DNA of 62,166 nt from positions 1 to 62,166 of the forward strand of contig JAUXWS010000099.1 of assembly GCA_030685015.1 (NCBI GenBank), in the 5' to 3' direction. The translations under genes and the position numbers were made by a program. The notes below the pieces were generated by a model, which saw only the letters and a program-made list of their open reading frames with translations, had not been told where the DNA came from and searched no databases. Below, one piece after another: positions 36,130 to 44,260 of this stretch; within the stretch, counting starts at the first letter, position 1; each line of letters begins with the position of its first letter. Source of the DNA: a bacterium (GTDB taxonomy: Bacteria > CAIWAD01).

Positions 36130-37800
36130 TCAGGCCAAAGGGGCGCCCGCTTCCATCCAGGCGCTCCGCTCCTCGTCGCTGAGCAGGTAGCGCTCCTGCC
36201 AGCGTTCCGGACTGTGCCGGCTGATCGCCGCCACCAGCCGGCTCCGTGTGGCGGGACTCATGGCCATGCCCAGAAGCCGCTGCACCAGGGCGCGGCTGAA
36301 GTCTCCGGCCTGGCCCAGGGCGAGCAGGCCCATCTCCCGCCGGTCGGGCGCACCCAGCCACTCCTCCACCTGCGCCTGCACGGCGGCGTGGCCGCCCAGC
36401 CAGTCGAGCAGGGCCGCGCCGGCGGGACTGTCCGGCCGGGCGGCGCCTTCGGCGAACAACTCAAGAGCCAGCTGCGGTCCGGGAACGGGCCGTCCGTCCG
36501 CAGGCAGGGCGGCCAGGAGCGAGATGAGGCGCGTCCGGGCCTCCCCCGCCGCGCCCTGGCGCAGCAGGTCAAGGGCGGCGGCGCCGTTCAGCTCGCCACG
36601 CGCCAGCAGGCGGGAGCGCGCTTCGTCACCCCAGCGCGGATCGGCGGCCAGGGCGCTGAGCACGTCCCGCATGTCACCGTCCAGGCCGGCGAAGGGATCC
36701 TCCGGCAGCGCGGCGCGGGCGGGATCCTGAAAGGCCGCCGCCAGCAGGCGCCGACGCGTGGCCGGGTCCAGGTGGCGCCGCCAGGCCGCCGCCTCGGGGG
36801 GAGGGAGCAGGTCCTCATGGAATACGCCGGCCTGCAGCAGGGGCAGGGCGGCGGTGGCGGGGATTTCCTCCGCCGGCACTTGCAGCAGCCAACGCCGTTC
36901 CCCCGTCCCCTTCCACCAGCGCAACACCCGCTCGCGCCGCCCCTCGGCCGGCAACTGGAGCGGATCCAGCAGCCAGTCGGCATGGTCCCGCACCACCCGT
37001 GCGACAAGGGACTCCTCCCCCTTGGGCGGCACTCCGGCCAACAGCAGGGCCGCCTCGCGCGGATGCTTGAGCGGACCGGCCAACAGGCGTCGCGCCGCCC
37101 GTCCGGCCAGGGGGGCGATGGCCAGCGCCGCCAGCAGGAGCGTGCGGGGCAGGGGGAAGGTCTCCTCCTCCAACAGCTGCTGCTTGAGCCTGACGCTGGT
37201 GGTGGGTCCGAAGACCTGACGGATCCGCTCCGGTTCGCGGGCCACGGCCCGCATCACCCACTGCAGGCCCTCCGGCGAGAGGCCGCGCCCTTCGTCCAGG
37301 GCCAGCACCTGCTCCAGATTCGGCCTGAAGTTGAAGACGGTGTCCACGCCGTTCAGGCGGCCGCCTCCGCCGGCGGCCCGCTTCAGCCCATACTCCAGGA
37401 TCTGTCCGGGATTGGCCTGCCAGGGGCTGCGCAGGCGCACCTGCACTTCACGTCCCAGGGGGCGGAAATCGGCCACCCAGGCCACGGCGTCCGGTTGGAT
37501 GCGCCGCACCAGGCCGAAGGAACGACGCTCGGGCTCCACGACCGGCCTGGCACCTTCCCTCCCCCGCGGCCCGGGACGCCTGTTGTCCGCCCCGCCTTCG
37601 CCAAGCGGCGGGGCTTCCTCCGCCGCAACCGGCTCCCCGTCAATTCCGATCCCGGCCGGCTCCTCCCCCTCCTCCCCGGGCGCGGCATCGCCGCCGGCAT
37701 CCTGCGGCGTGTCGTCGCCGGCCAACAGGGCTTCTGTTTGGGCGGAATCGGGCAGGGCCTCACCCTCCGGGAGGGGGTCCAGGATCGGCTCGTCAGACAT
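36130..37800 (-). CDS. Hypothetical protein with acidic N-terminal region
   Basis: A 556-aa protein starting at ATG 37800 behind GAGGATGCC. The first ~115 residues are acidic and low in complexity (Asp/Glu/Gly/Pro). From about residue 120 an alpha-helical region begins (RRIQPDAVAWVADFRPLGRE), with RWWKGTGERRWLLQ and many Leu/Ala-rich helices rather like HEAT or other solenoid repeats. There is no signal peptide, membrane helix or recognised catalytic motif. Flanking gaps suggest a single-gene unit. Function is unknown. Confidence 0.65.
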   Translation of the reverse strand: MSDEPILDPLPEGEALPDSAQTEALLAGDDTPQDAGGDAAPGEEGEEPAGIGIDGEPVAAEEAPPLGEGGADNRRPGPRGREGARPVVEPERRSFGLVRRIQPDAVAWVADFRPLGREVQVRLRSPWQANPGQILEYGLKRAAGGGGRLNGVDTVFNFRPNLEQVLALDEGRGLSPEGLQWVMRAVAREPERIRQVFGPTTSVRLKQQLLEEETFPLPRTLLLAALAIAPLAGRAARRLLAGPLKHPREAALLLAGVPPKGEESLVARVVRDHADWLLDPLQLPAEGRRERVLRWWKGTGERRWLLQVPAEEIPATAALPLLQAGVFHEDLLPPPEAAAWRRHLDPATRRRLLAAAFQDPARAALPEDPFAGLDGDMRDVLSALAADPRWGDEARSRLLARGELNGAAALDLLRQGAAGEARTRLISLLAALPADGRPVPGPQLALELFAEGAARPDSPAGAALLDWLGGHAAVQAQVEEWLGAPDRREMGLLALGQAGDFSRALVQRLLGMAMSPATRSRLVAAISRHSPERWQERYLLSDEERSAWMEAGAPLA

Positions 37801-37963
37801 GGCATCCTCGCGTTGCTGGGCCTCGTGTGGGATCAATATGGCAAGTGGCCTCCTTCCCCCTGCCAGGGGGAAGGCCGGGATGGGGGTTCGCCTCAAGACC
37901 CTCTTTTTGGCCTCGTCGCGCGTCACCACGTTGGGTCTTGCGGCGCAAGCGCCGCGCCACCTT

Positions 37964-37995
37964 GCCACCTTTCGTCTCGTGAGAAGAAAGGTGGC
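37964..37995. repeat. Hairpin palindrome A
   Basis: GCCACCTTTC pairs with GAAAGGTGGC (10 bp); the 12-nt loop contains an inner TCTC/GAGA stem. It is followed by GCCAAAGAAGC. Same pyrimidine/purine style as palindrome B 340 bp away. Confidence 0.55.
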
Positions 37996-38335
37996 GCCAA
38001 AGAAGCGCTCTCCAAGACACTCAGGGCCTAACTAGGCGGCCTCACGGCCACCGTCGAACAGAGGGCCCTATCACCTGATGCGAGTGCCATGGCACTTGGT
38101 TCAGCCTTCGGCTTCACCATCAAACGGTCCAAACGTCCTAGGCGAAGCGACCTCTCGCAGTCTGATTCCCTGATTTCGGCCTCGTCGCGCGTCGCGACTG
38201 ACCGCCGCAGCGAAGCGAAGGCGGGAAGTATGCGCGCGCAGAGGCCGAAGAGATGGAGACCAGGAGGTGCCGATACGCGCGACCCCGCGCGTGTCACATA
38301 CACCGCCGGGCAGGGTCTGCCAGCCTTTTCTTTGC

Positions 38336-38365
38336 CCCGCTTTCTTTTCGAGAAAAGAAAGCGGG
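38336..38365. repeat. Hairpin palindrome B
   Basis: CCCGCTTTCTTTTC is followed after GA by its perfect complement GAAAAGAAAGCGGG (14 bp). It is preceded by CTTTTCTTTGC. A smaller perfect hairpin, CCGCGCTTCAGCGCGG, lies at 38371-38386. Confidence 0.6.
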
Positions 38366-38491
38366 AATCACCGCGCTTCAGCGCGGACAGGCCCGCCCCG
38401 CCGCTGCATTGCTACTTTCCCCTCCGACGCCACCGGGTCCCCCGGCGCGGCGGCCAGGCCAGGCGACCACTTGCGGAAGGCGGCGAGCCAC

Positions 38492-39805
38492 ATGGACCTT
38501 TCCCTCATCCAGCGCGCCGGCTGCGTCGGCATGGGCGGCGCCGGATTCCCCGCCCACGTCAAGCTGCAGGCCCGGGTCGACACCCTGCTCATCAACGCCG
38601 CCGAGTGCGAACCCCTGCTGCGCAAGGACAACATGGTCATGCAGCACTTCGCCGAGGGCGTGGCCCAGGGCACGCGCCTGGCGGCGGAGGCCACCGGCGC
38701 CGGGCGGGTCATCGTGGGGATCAAGGGCAAGAACAAGGCCTCGATCGAGGCCATGCGCGCCACCAGCCTGGGTCCGGCCGGCAGCGGCCTTTACGAGCTG
38801 GGCATCCTGGGGGATTTCTACCCCGCCGGCGACGAGGTGACCCTCGTCTACGAGCTGACCGGCCGCGTCGTCCCCCCCGCCGGCCTGCCCCTCGATGTGG
38901 GCGTGGTGGTGCTCAACAACGAGACGGCCCTCACCCTCCACGAGGCGGCCCAGGGCCGGCCCGTCACCCACTCCTTCCTCACCGTCTCCGGCGAGGTGCG
39001 CCGGCCCATGACCGTGCGCGCCCCGGTGGGCACGCCCTTCCGCGACCTGATCGAGGCGGCGGGCGGCACGCGGCTGAAGGACTGGGTCATCCTCGACGGC
39101 GGACCGATGATGGGCCGCATCGTGGAGGATCCGTCCACGCCGGTGGTGAAGACGACCAGCGGCGTCATCGTCCTGCCCCGCGACCATCCCTATGTGGGGC
39201 AGGAGCTGCGCAGCCGCGAGGCCAAGTACCGCATCGGAAAGTCCGTGTGCGACCAGTGCAGCCTCTGCACCCAGCTCTGCCCGCGCTACCTGCTGGGCCA
39301 CCCGCTGGAGCCTCACCAGGCCATGCGCCAGCAGTTCGTGGTGGACTTCCCCGCCCACAGCCGCTGGGGCCAGATCTGCTGCGAGTGCGGCATCTGCACG
39401 CTTTTCGCCTGTCCGGAGGGTCTCTTCCCCCGCGAGGCCTGCCAGGACTCCAAGCGCAGCCTGGCCGCCCTGGGCGAGCGCTTCAACGGCCCCAAGACCG
39501 TCACGCCGCACCCCATGTACGAGCACCGGCGCCTCCCCACCAAGAAGCTGCTCGCCCGCCTGGGCCTGACGCGCTTCGAGCACGACGCGCCCTGGACGGA
39601 CTGGCCCGGCTCGGCCAGCCCGCTGCGCCTGCTCATGCGCCAGCACATCGGCGTCCCGGCCGAAACCCTCGTGCGCGAGGGCGACACGGTGGCCGCCGGC
39701 CAGCTGGTGGCGGCGCCGCCCGAAGGCAAGTTGGGCGCCCCCGTCCACACGCCCCGCGCCGGCCGCGTGGCCAGCGTCACCCAAGCGGAGATCGTCGTCC
39801 AATGA
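38492..39805 (+). CDS. pduS: PduS-like flavin/Fe-S electron-transfer protein (RnfC-like)
   Basis: A 437-aa protein of the PduS/RnfC group. The N-terminal RnfC domain has GCVGMGGAGFPAHVK, the NADH/FMN-binding glycine motif, and INAAECEPLLRKDN. Two [4Fe-4S] motifs follow: CDQCSLCTQLCP (from residue 253) and CCECGICTLFACP (from residue 296). A C-terminal biotinyl-like sandwich hybrid is present. PduS reduces cobalamin or passes electrons across a microcompartment shell. ATG 38492 is preceded by GGAAGG. It overlaps the shell gene that follows. No diol dehydratase or aldehyde dehydrogenase gene lies beside it, so the encapsulated pathway is unknown. Confidence 0.86.
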   Translation: MDLSLIQRAGCVGMGGAGFPAHVKLQARVDTLLINAAECEPLLRKDNMVMQHFAEGVAQGTRLAAEATGAGRVIVGIKGKNKASIEAMRATSLGPAGSGLYELGILGDFYPAGDEVTLVYELTGRVVPPAGLPLDVGVVVLNNETALTLHEAAQGRPVTHSFLTVSGEVRRPMTVRAPVGTPFRDLIEAAGGTRLKDWVILDGGPMMGRIVEDPSTPVVKTTSGVIVLPRDHPYVGQELRSREAKYRIGKSVCDQCSLCTQLCPRYLLGHPLEPHQAMRQQFVVDFPAHSRWGQICCECGICTLFACPEGLFPREACQDSKRSLAALGERFNGPKTVTPHPMYEHRRLPTKKLLARLGLTRFEHDAPWTDWPGSASPLRLLMRQHIGVPAETLVREGDTVAAGQLVAAPPEGKLGAPVHTPRAGRVASVTQAEIVVQ

Positions 39806-40389
39806 TGCGCAACCAGCCCAGCCAGTTCACGCCGGAGCGCCCCACCAGCGCCGTGGGCATCATCGAGTTCAGCAGCATCGCGCGCGGCATCGAGGCGGCC
39901 GATCACATGCTGAAGACGGCGGAGATCCGCCTGCTTGTGTCACGGACCATCTGCCCGGGCAAGCACATGAGCCTGATCGCCGGCGACACGGCGGCGGTGC
40001 GCAGCGCCATCGACGCCGCCGAGGTGCTGGGCGAGCGGGAGGTGGTGGACACCTTCGTCATTCCCAACCTCCATCCCGACGTCATCCCGGCGGTGGAGGG
40101 CACCGTCATGTACGGCGCCATGGAGGCGCTGGGCATCATCGAGAGCTTCTCGGTGGCCAGCCTGATCGAGGCCGCCGACCAGGCCGCCAAGACAGCCCAG
40201 GTCAAGCTGCTGGAGATCCGTCTGGCCATGGCCATCGGCGGCAAGGCCTTCGTCACGCTGACTGGGGAGGTGGCGGCGGTGCGCGCCGCGGTGGAGGCGG
40301 GCGCGGCCAAAGTGAGCGCCAAGGGCCTGCTCGTGAACAAGGTGGTGATCGCCAATCCGCGGCCGGAAGTGATGCGCGACCTGATTTGA
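39802..40389 (+). CDS. pduT: PduT-like tandem BMC-domain shell protein
   Basis: A 195-aa microcompartment shell protein with two BMC folds: AVGIIEFSSIARGIEAADHM (from about residue 17) and ALGIIESFSVASLIEAADQA (from about residue 111). Such proteins form pseudohexameric trimers. TICPGKH (Cys51) matches the pore cysteine that binds a [4Fe-4S] cluster in PduT, which pairs functionally with PduS. The start overlaps the PduS stop (ATGATG). Its C-terminal 37 codons recur in altered form downstream as a remnant. Confidence 0.9.
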   Translation: MMRNQPSQFTPERPTSAVGIIEFSSIARGIEAADHMLKTAEIRLLVSRTICPGKHMSLIAGDTAAVRSAIDAAEVLGEREVVDTFVIPNLHPDVIPAVEGTVMYGAMEALGIIESFSVASLIEAADQAAKTAQVKLLEIRLAMAIGGKAFVTLTGEVAAVRAAVEAGAAKVSAKGLLVNKVVIANPRPEVMRDLI

Positions 40390-40410
40390 TCCATGCCCGG
40401 TTTGATTCGC

Positions 40411-40446
40411 CAATCCGCCCACGGAGGTGATGCGGGACCTGATCTG
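40411..40446 (+). pseudogene. Fragment of a BMC gene 3' end (13 codons)
   Basis: The frame reads ANPPTEVMRDLI-stop, nearly identical to the end of the PduT-like protein (ANPRPEVMRDLI) but with differing codons and one or two altered residues. It begins just 22 bp after the pduT stop. It is read as the last trace of a second shell gene. Confidence 0.55.
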
Positions 40447-40520
40447 ATTTATTGAGTTTTTCCCCATCCGCACCAACGGATGACCACGGTGCGACCTCGT
40501 GCAGTGAGTTGGAGTGCATC

Positions 40521-40940
40521 ATGGCCCTCTCCCACAGCGACTTGCGGAAGGCGTTGGAGCTTCTGGACCAGTACCAAAAGGCAGTGGCCCAAGCCGGACC
40601 CGACACGGATCCCATCTTATTGGAAGCGGCCCGAGCCGGCGTGGTGCAGCATTTCGAGATCGCGTACGAATCCAGTTGGAAGCTCATCCAGCGCTGGCTG
40701 CAAGAGAACGGCAAGCGGGAACAGGCGGAAACACCCCGTTCCCGCGCGGACTTGTTCCGGGAAGCTGCCCGTTCGGGATTGATTGACAACCCCTTGCAGT
40801 GGATCGACTACGCCAAGGCGCGCAATCTCACGTCGCACACCTACGATAAGCGGGACGCCCAGGTGGCCTTCGATCTTGCCGAGCCGTTTGTGAAGGACGC
40901 CACGCGCCTGTTGGATAACCTGGCCGCCCGTCATGATTGA
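40521..40940 (+). CDS. HEPN-family protein (HI0074-like), toxin of a TA pair
   Basis: A 139-aa alpha-helical protein of the HI0074 nucleotidyltransferase-substrate-binding family. The HEPN RNase-type motif Rx4H is intact as Arg101-His106 in KARNLTSHTYD. GVVQHFEIAYESSWKLIQRW is the typical first helices. ATG 40521 follows GGAGTGCATC. It overlaps the MNT gene by 8 bp. HEPN/MNT pairs act as toxin-antitoxins in which the MNT partner silences the HEPN RNase, often by AMPylation. Confidence 0.85.
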   Translation: MALSHSDLRKALELLDQYQKAVAQAGPDTDPILLEAARAGVVQHFEIAYESSWKLIQRWLQENGKREQAETPRSRADLFREAARSGLIDNPLQWIDYAKARNLTSHTYDKRDAQVAFDLAEPFVKDATRLLDNLAARHD

Positions 40941-41232
40941 CCTGCCCATTGAGCAGCTTGAGGAGGTGCGCCGCATCCTCAAATTTGTCGTGCCCGGGTA
41001 CAAGGCCCTGGTGTTCGGGTCGCGGGTTAGCGGCAAGGCGGAGCGCTTCTCAGACTTGGATCTGGTGGTCGTGGGGCCGGAACGGCTTGACTTCCGCCTC
41101 CTGGAACGCCTGCGCAACACCTTCTCCATCAGCGACCTGCCCATCACCGTGGACGTGTCGGACTGGCACCGACTCTCCCCAGAGTTTCGCTCCCTGGTCG
41201 AGGCTCAATGCGAGGAGTTGCCGTTGGACTGA
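40933..41232 (+). CDS. MNT-type nucleotidyltransferase antitoxin
   Basis: A 99-aa minimal nucleotidyltransferase (HI0073-like). The active-site motif is FGSRVSGKAERFSDLDLVVV with Gly29-Ser30 and metal-binding Asp41/Asp43; a third acidic residue lies in ITVDVSDW. It overlaps the HEPN gene. It is expected to nucleotidylate and neutralise the HEPN protein. A BMC gene remnant begins right at its stop codon. Confidence 0.87.
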   Translation: MIDLPIEQLEEVRRILKFVVPGYKALVFGSRVSGKAERFSDLDLVVVGPERLDFRLLERLRNTFSISDLPITVDVSDWHRLSPEFRSLVEAQCEELPLD

Positions 41233-41233
41233 G

Positions 41234-41342
41234 GTGCGCGCCGCGGTGGAGGCGGGGGCGGCCAAGGTCTCGGCCAAGGGCCTGCTCGTGAACAAAGTGG
41301 TGATCGCCAATCCGCGGCCGGAAGTGATGCGCGACCTGATCT
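41234..41342 (+). pseudogene. BMC shell-gene remnant (37 codons of a C-terminus)
   Basis: The frame reads EVRAAVEAGAAKVSAKGLLV then NKVVIANPRPEVMRDLI, identical in protein to the end of the PduT-like gene. The DNA differs at several silent sites (for example AAAGTGAGCGCC versus AAGGTCTCGGCC in the same six residues). It therefore comes from a diverged paralogue rather than a recent copy. The stop is lost (ATCTGG). Everything upstream of it has been replaced by the TA pair. Confidence 0.7.
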
Positions 41343-41442
41343 GGGATTTCTGTTGGCTGGATGTCCTTTGTTGTTGTGGATGTAGATTGCAGTGTGACAC
41401 AATTCACATCGGTTACAAGCAAGCCGGCCATGGGGTGGGACC

Positions 41443-44259
41443 ATGACACGATCGACCTGGCCTTATCCTGGCTCCCGCTGGTGGAAGATTGATCTCCATA
41501 CGCACACTCCAGCCTCACTGGACACCGCCGCCTGGCAGGCCGCTGTTGGAACAACAAATGAAATCACTCCGGAGAAGTGGCTGATTCGCTGGATGTTGGC
41601 AGGGCTCGATGCTGTCGCAATCACTGATCACAACACAGGCGCTTGGATCGACCCGCTGAAGTCAGCCTACTCCGCGATGAAAGCGTCGGCCGACGCAGGA
41701 TCGCCGCCCGACGGCTTCCGCGAGCTGACGCTCTTTCCCGGTGTCGAGATCAGCGTGCAGGGTGGCTGGCACCTGCTGGCGATCTTCGGTCCCGAAGCGA
41801 CGACGGAGACGGTCACGCGCCTGCTGGGTCTTGTGGACTATGGCGGACAGTCCGGGGACAGCGATGGCGTGACTCGCACCGGAGCAGCGGAAGTCGTGCG
41901 TGCCGTGCACGAGGCCCGTGGGCTGGCAATTCCCGCCCATGCGGATCAGGGCAAGGGGCTTCTGCAATGCGAGCCTGGCACTCGCAGCTCACGGCTCGAT
42001 CCTAACACGATCCGCGCCGTACTCGCCGAGAGTGACCTGCTGGCAATGGAGTGGGTCGATCCCGATCTACAAGCGCCGGCGTTATACGATGAGGGAGGTC
42101 ATCGACACGCCCGTGTGCTGGGCAGTGACAGCCACAGCTTCCAGGGCAGCGCCGTGCCAGGCTCGCGCTTCACCTGGTTCAAGGCGGGAGCGCTCACGCT
42201 CGAAGGGCTGCGCCTTGCCCTGTTGGACGGCGATGGCGTGTCGGTTCGGCGCAGCGACGAGGAGCGCTTCGAAGCCTACCGCACACCGGGCCACTTCCTC
42301 AAGCGGCTGGAGATCCACGAGGCACGCGTGATGGGCCGTGGAGCCGCACAGGTGCTCGACTTCTCGCCCTACTGCAACGCGCTCATCGGCGGTCGCGGCA
42401 CGGGCAAGTCGACAGTGGTGCATGCGCTGAGGCTGGCGCTCCATCGGGATGGCGAAGTGCTCGATGGCCTGAGCGAGGAGTCCTCGCCCCATCGCGACTT
42501 CCGGCGCTTCAAGCAGACCGCGCAGGGACGCAGTGGCGAGGGCGCGCTGCGCGATGATACCGAGATTCGGCTGGTCTACTCCCGCGATGGCCTCGATCAC
42601 CGTCTGACCTACATGGCCGCCGATCACTCGGTGCGGATCGAAGACTTCGACGAAGCCACTGGCGACTGGCGCCTCGCGGGCAGTCAAGCCTTTGCCGCCG
42701 GCCGCTTTCCGGTGCGTCTGTTCTCGCAGGGGCAGATCGCCGCCATGGCCAGCGACGGCCGCCAGGCCCTGCTGACCGTGATCGACGAGGCTGAACCCAA
42801 GCTGCCCGCGCTCAAGCAGGGCTTCGAGGAGGCCAAGCGCAGCTACCTGGCCCTGCGCGCTCAGCAGCGGGAGCTGCAGGGGCGCCTGGCCGAAACGCCC
42901 GAACTCGAGCGCCGGCGGGACGAGCTGCAGCGCAAGCTGGCCGCTTTCGAACAGTCCCATCATGCCGAAGTGCTGATGGCCTTCCAGCAAGCCCAGCGCC
43001 AAGGGCGGGAGATCGAGGGTCTGCTGGAAGCCCTGAGCGATTATGCCCGGAGAATCGACGGACTCGATCAGGCACTGCTGCTGGATGACTGGCCGGAGGG
43101 CGTCTTCGATGCCACGACCGACGCGGACGCCTTGGCCTGGCGCGGCGAGGCGCAGGGTTCCCTCGACGAGACCAGACGCACGCTCCAGAGAGCGCGCGAA
43201 ACGCTCCGCACCGCGATCGTAAATTTGCAACGCGACGAGCGCCTCGAAGCCTGGCGCGCCAGAGCGGGGGCCGCGGGCCAGGCCTATGAGGCCTTGAAGA
43301 TGGCCTTGGCCGCTCAAGGCGTGGAAGACCCACAGGAATTCGGCCGGCTGGTGCAGGAACGCCAGCAGCTGGATGTGCAGCACAGGCAGTTCCAGGATCT
43401 AGAGCAGCGCCTCGAAGACCTGCGTAAGAAAATGGAAACTCAATGGACCCTGGTTCTTGACCGACGCGCGCAGATTTCTACCCAGCGCGAGGCCTTTCTC
43501 TCGACGAAGCTCGCGGCTAACGAATTTGTCCGCATGGAAGTTGTTCGATTCGGTTACGATGAGCGCATGCTTGAGAAGAGCCTGCGCGACCTGCTCGACG
43601 CATCGTCGCACTTCGCTTCCGACATCTGGAACGGGCAGGCAGGAAGGTCCGGTGCCGGACTGGTCTCCATACTCGCGCAAGGCACCGACCGTGATGCAGC
43701 GCTCGCCGACATCAAGCAGCGCTTGATTGGAGTCGATGCTGGCTTCGGCGGCCACTTCCACAATCATCTGCAAAAGAAGCTGAGCAGCCAGCCAGAATTC
43801 GCAGATCGGATCCAATGCTGGTTTCCCGAAGACGACCTGAAGATCGAGTACAGTCGGGGTGGGGGCGCTGGGTTTTCGCCCATCGGACAAGGCTCGGCCG
43901 GCCAGCGCGCGGCGGCTCTGCTGGCCTTTCTGCTGTCCTTTGGCGTGGAGCCGCTGATCCTGGACCAGCCCGAAGACGACCTCGACAATCAGATGATCTA
44001 CGATCTCGTCGTGAGACAGATTCGCGAGAACAAGCTCAGGCGCCAGCTGCTGACTGTCACGCACAATCCCAACATCGTGGTCAACGGCGATGCGGAACTC
44101 GTGCTCGCCTTCGAGTACAGCCGCGGACAGTGCCTTGTCAGGCGGGACCACTCGGGCTCGCTTCAGAACACCTCTGTGCGGAAGACAGTCTGCGATGTGA
44201 TGGAAGGCGGACATGAGGCCTTCGCCCGACGCTGGGCGAGACTGGGACGGGAGATATGA
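41443..44259 (+). CDS. TrlF-like PHP-domain ATPase (putative defence protein)
   Basis: A 938-aa protein with an N-terminal PHP phosphoesterase: DLHTHTP (His19, His21), ITDHNTG, FPGVEIS, a HADQGKG stretch and GSDSH, the complete metal set. It is joined to an SMC/RecF-like ATPase: Walker A GGRGTGKST (316-324), a long coiled coil (about 440-700, ELQGRLAETPELERRRDELQ), and the ABC-type Walker B ILDQPEDDLDNQ near residue 841, followed by a His switch in TVTHNPN. This is the TrlF arrangement. ATG 41443 follows GGGGTGGGA. The downstream gene starts 1 bp after its stop, so they form a pair. Relatives occur in defence islands; the target nucleic acid is unknown. Confidence 0.82.
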   Translation: MTRSTWPYPGSRWWKIDLHTHTPASLDTAAWQAAVGTTNEITPEKWLIRWMLAGLDAVAITDHNTGAWIDPLKSAYSAMKASADAGSPPDGFRELTLFPGVEISVQGGWHLLAIFGPEATTETVTRLLGLVDYGGQSGDSDGVTRTGAAEVVRAVHEARGLAIPAHADQGKGLLQCEPGTRSSRLDPNTIRAVLAESDLLAMEWVDPDLQAPALYDEGGHRHARVLGSDSHSFQGSAVPGSRFTWFKAGALTLEGLRLALLDGDGVSVRRSDEERFEAYRTPGHFLKRLEIHEARVMGRGAAQVLDFSPYCNALIGGRGTGKSTVVHALRLALHRDGEVLDGLSEESSPHRDFRRFKQTAQGRSGEGALRDDTEIRLVYSRDGLDHRLTYMAADHSVRIEDFDEATGDWRLAGSQAFAAGRFPVRLFSQGQIAAMASDGRQALLTVIDEAEPKLPALKQGFEEAKRSYLALRAQQRELQGRLAETPELERRRDELQRKLAAFEQSHHAEVLMAFQQAQRQGREIEGLLEALSDYARRIDGLDQALLLDDWPEGVFDATTDADALAWRGEAQGSLDETRRTLQRARETLRTAIVNLQRDERLEAWRARAGAAGQAYEALKMALAAQGVEDPQEFGRLVQERQQLDVQHRQFQDLEQRLEDLRKKMETQWTLVLDRRAQISTQREAFLSTKLAANEFVRMEVVRFGYDERMLEKSLRDLLDASSHFASDIWNGQAGRSGAGLVSILAQGTDRDAALADIKQRLIGVDAGFGGHFHNHLQKKLSSQPEFADRIQCWFPEDDLKIEYSRGGGAGFSPIGQGSAGQRAAALLAFLLSFGVEPLILDQPEDDLDNQMIYDLVVRQIRENKLRRQLLTVTHNPNIVVNGDAELVLAFEYSRGQCLVRRDHSGSLQNTSVRKTVCDVMEGGHEAFARRWARLGREI

Positions 44260-44260
44260 C

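Larger units (their letters stand above)
37801..38491. other. Gene-free stretch with several perfect hairpins
   Basis: A 691-bp gap between divergent genes. No gene is supported. It contains at least three strong palindromes (listed separately) and a 16-bp direct repeat GGCCTCGTCGCGCGTC at 37909-37924 and 38178-38193. Its codon-like structure is poor and base composition alternates, as in intergenic repeat clusters or the debris of a lost element. Confidence 0.5.

Noticed and set aside
38089-38491. N-terminal extension of coding sequence ahead of pduS
   Set aside because: The frame runs through hairpin repeats with no conserved protein sequence; pduS homology begins at 38492.
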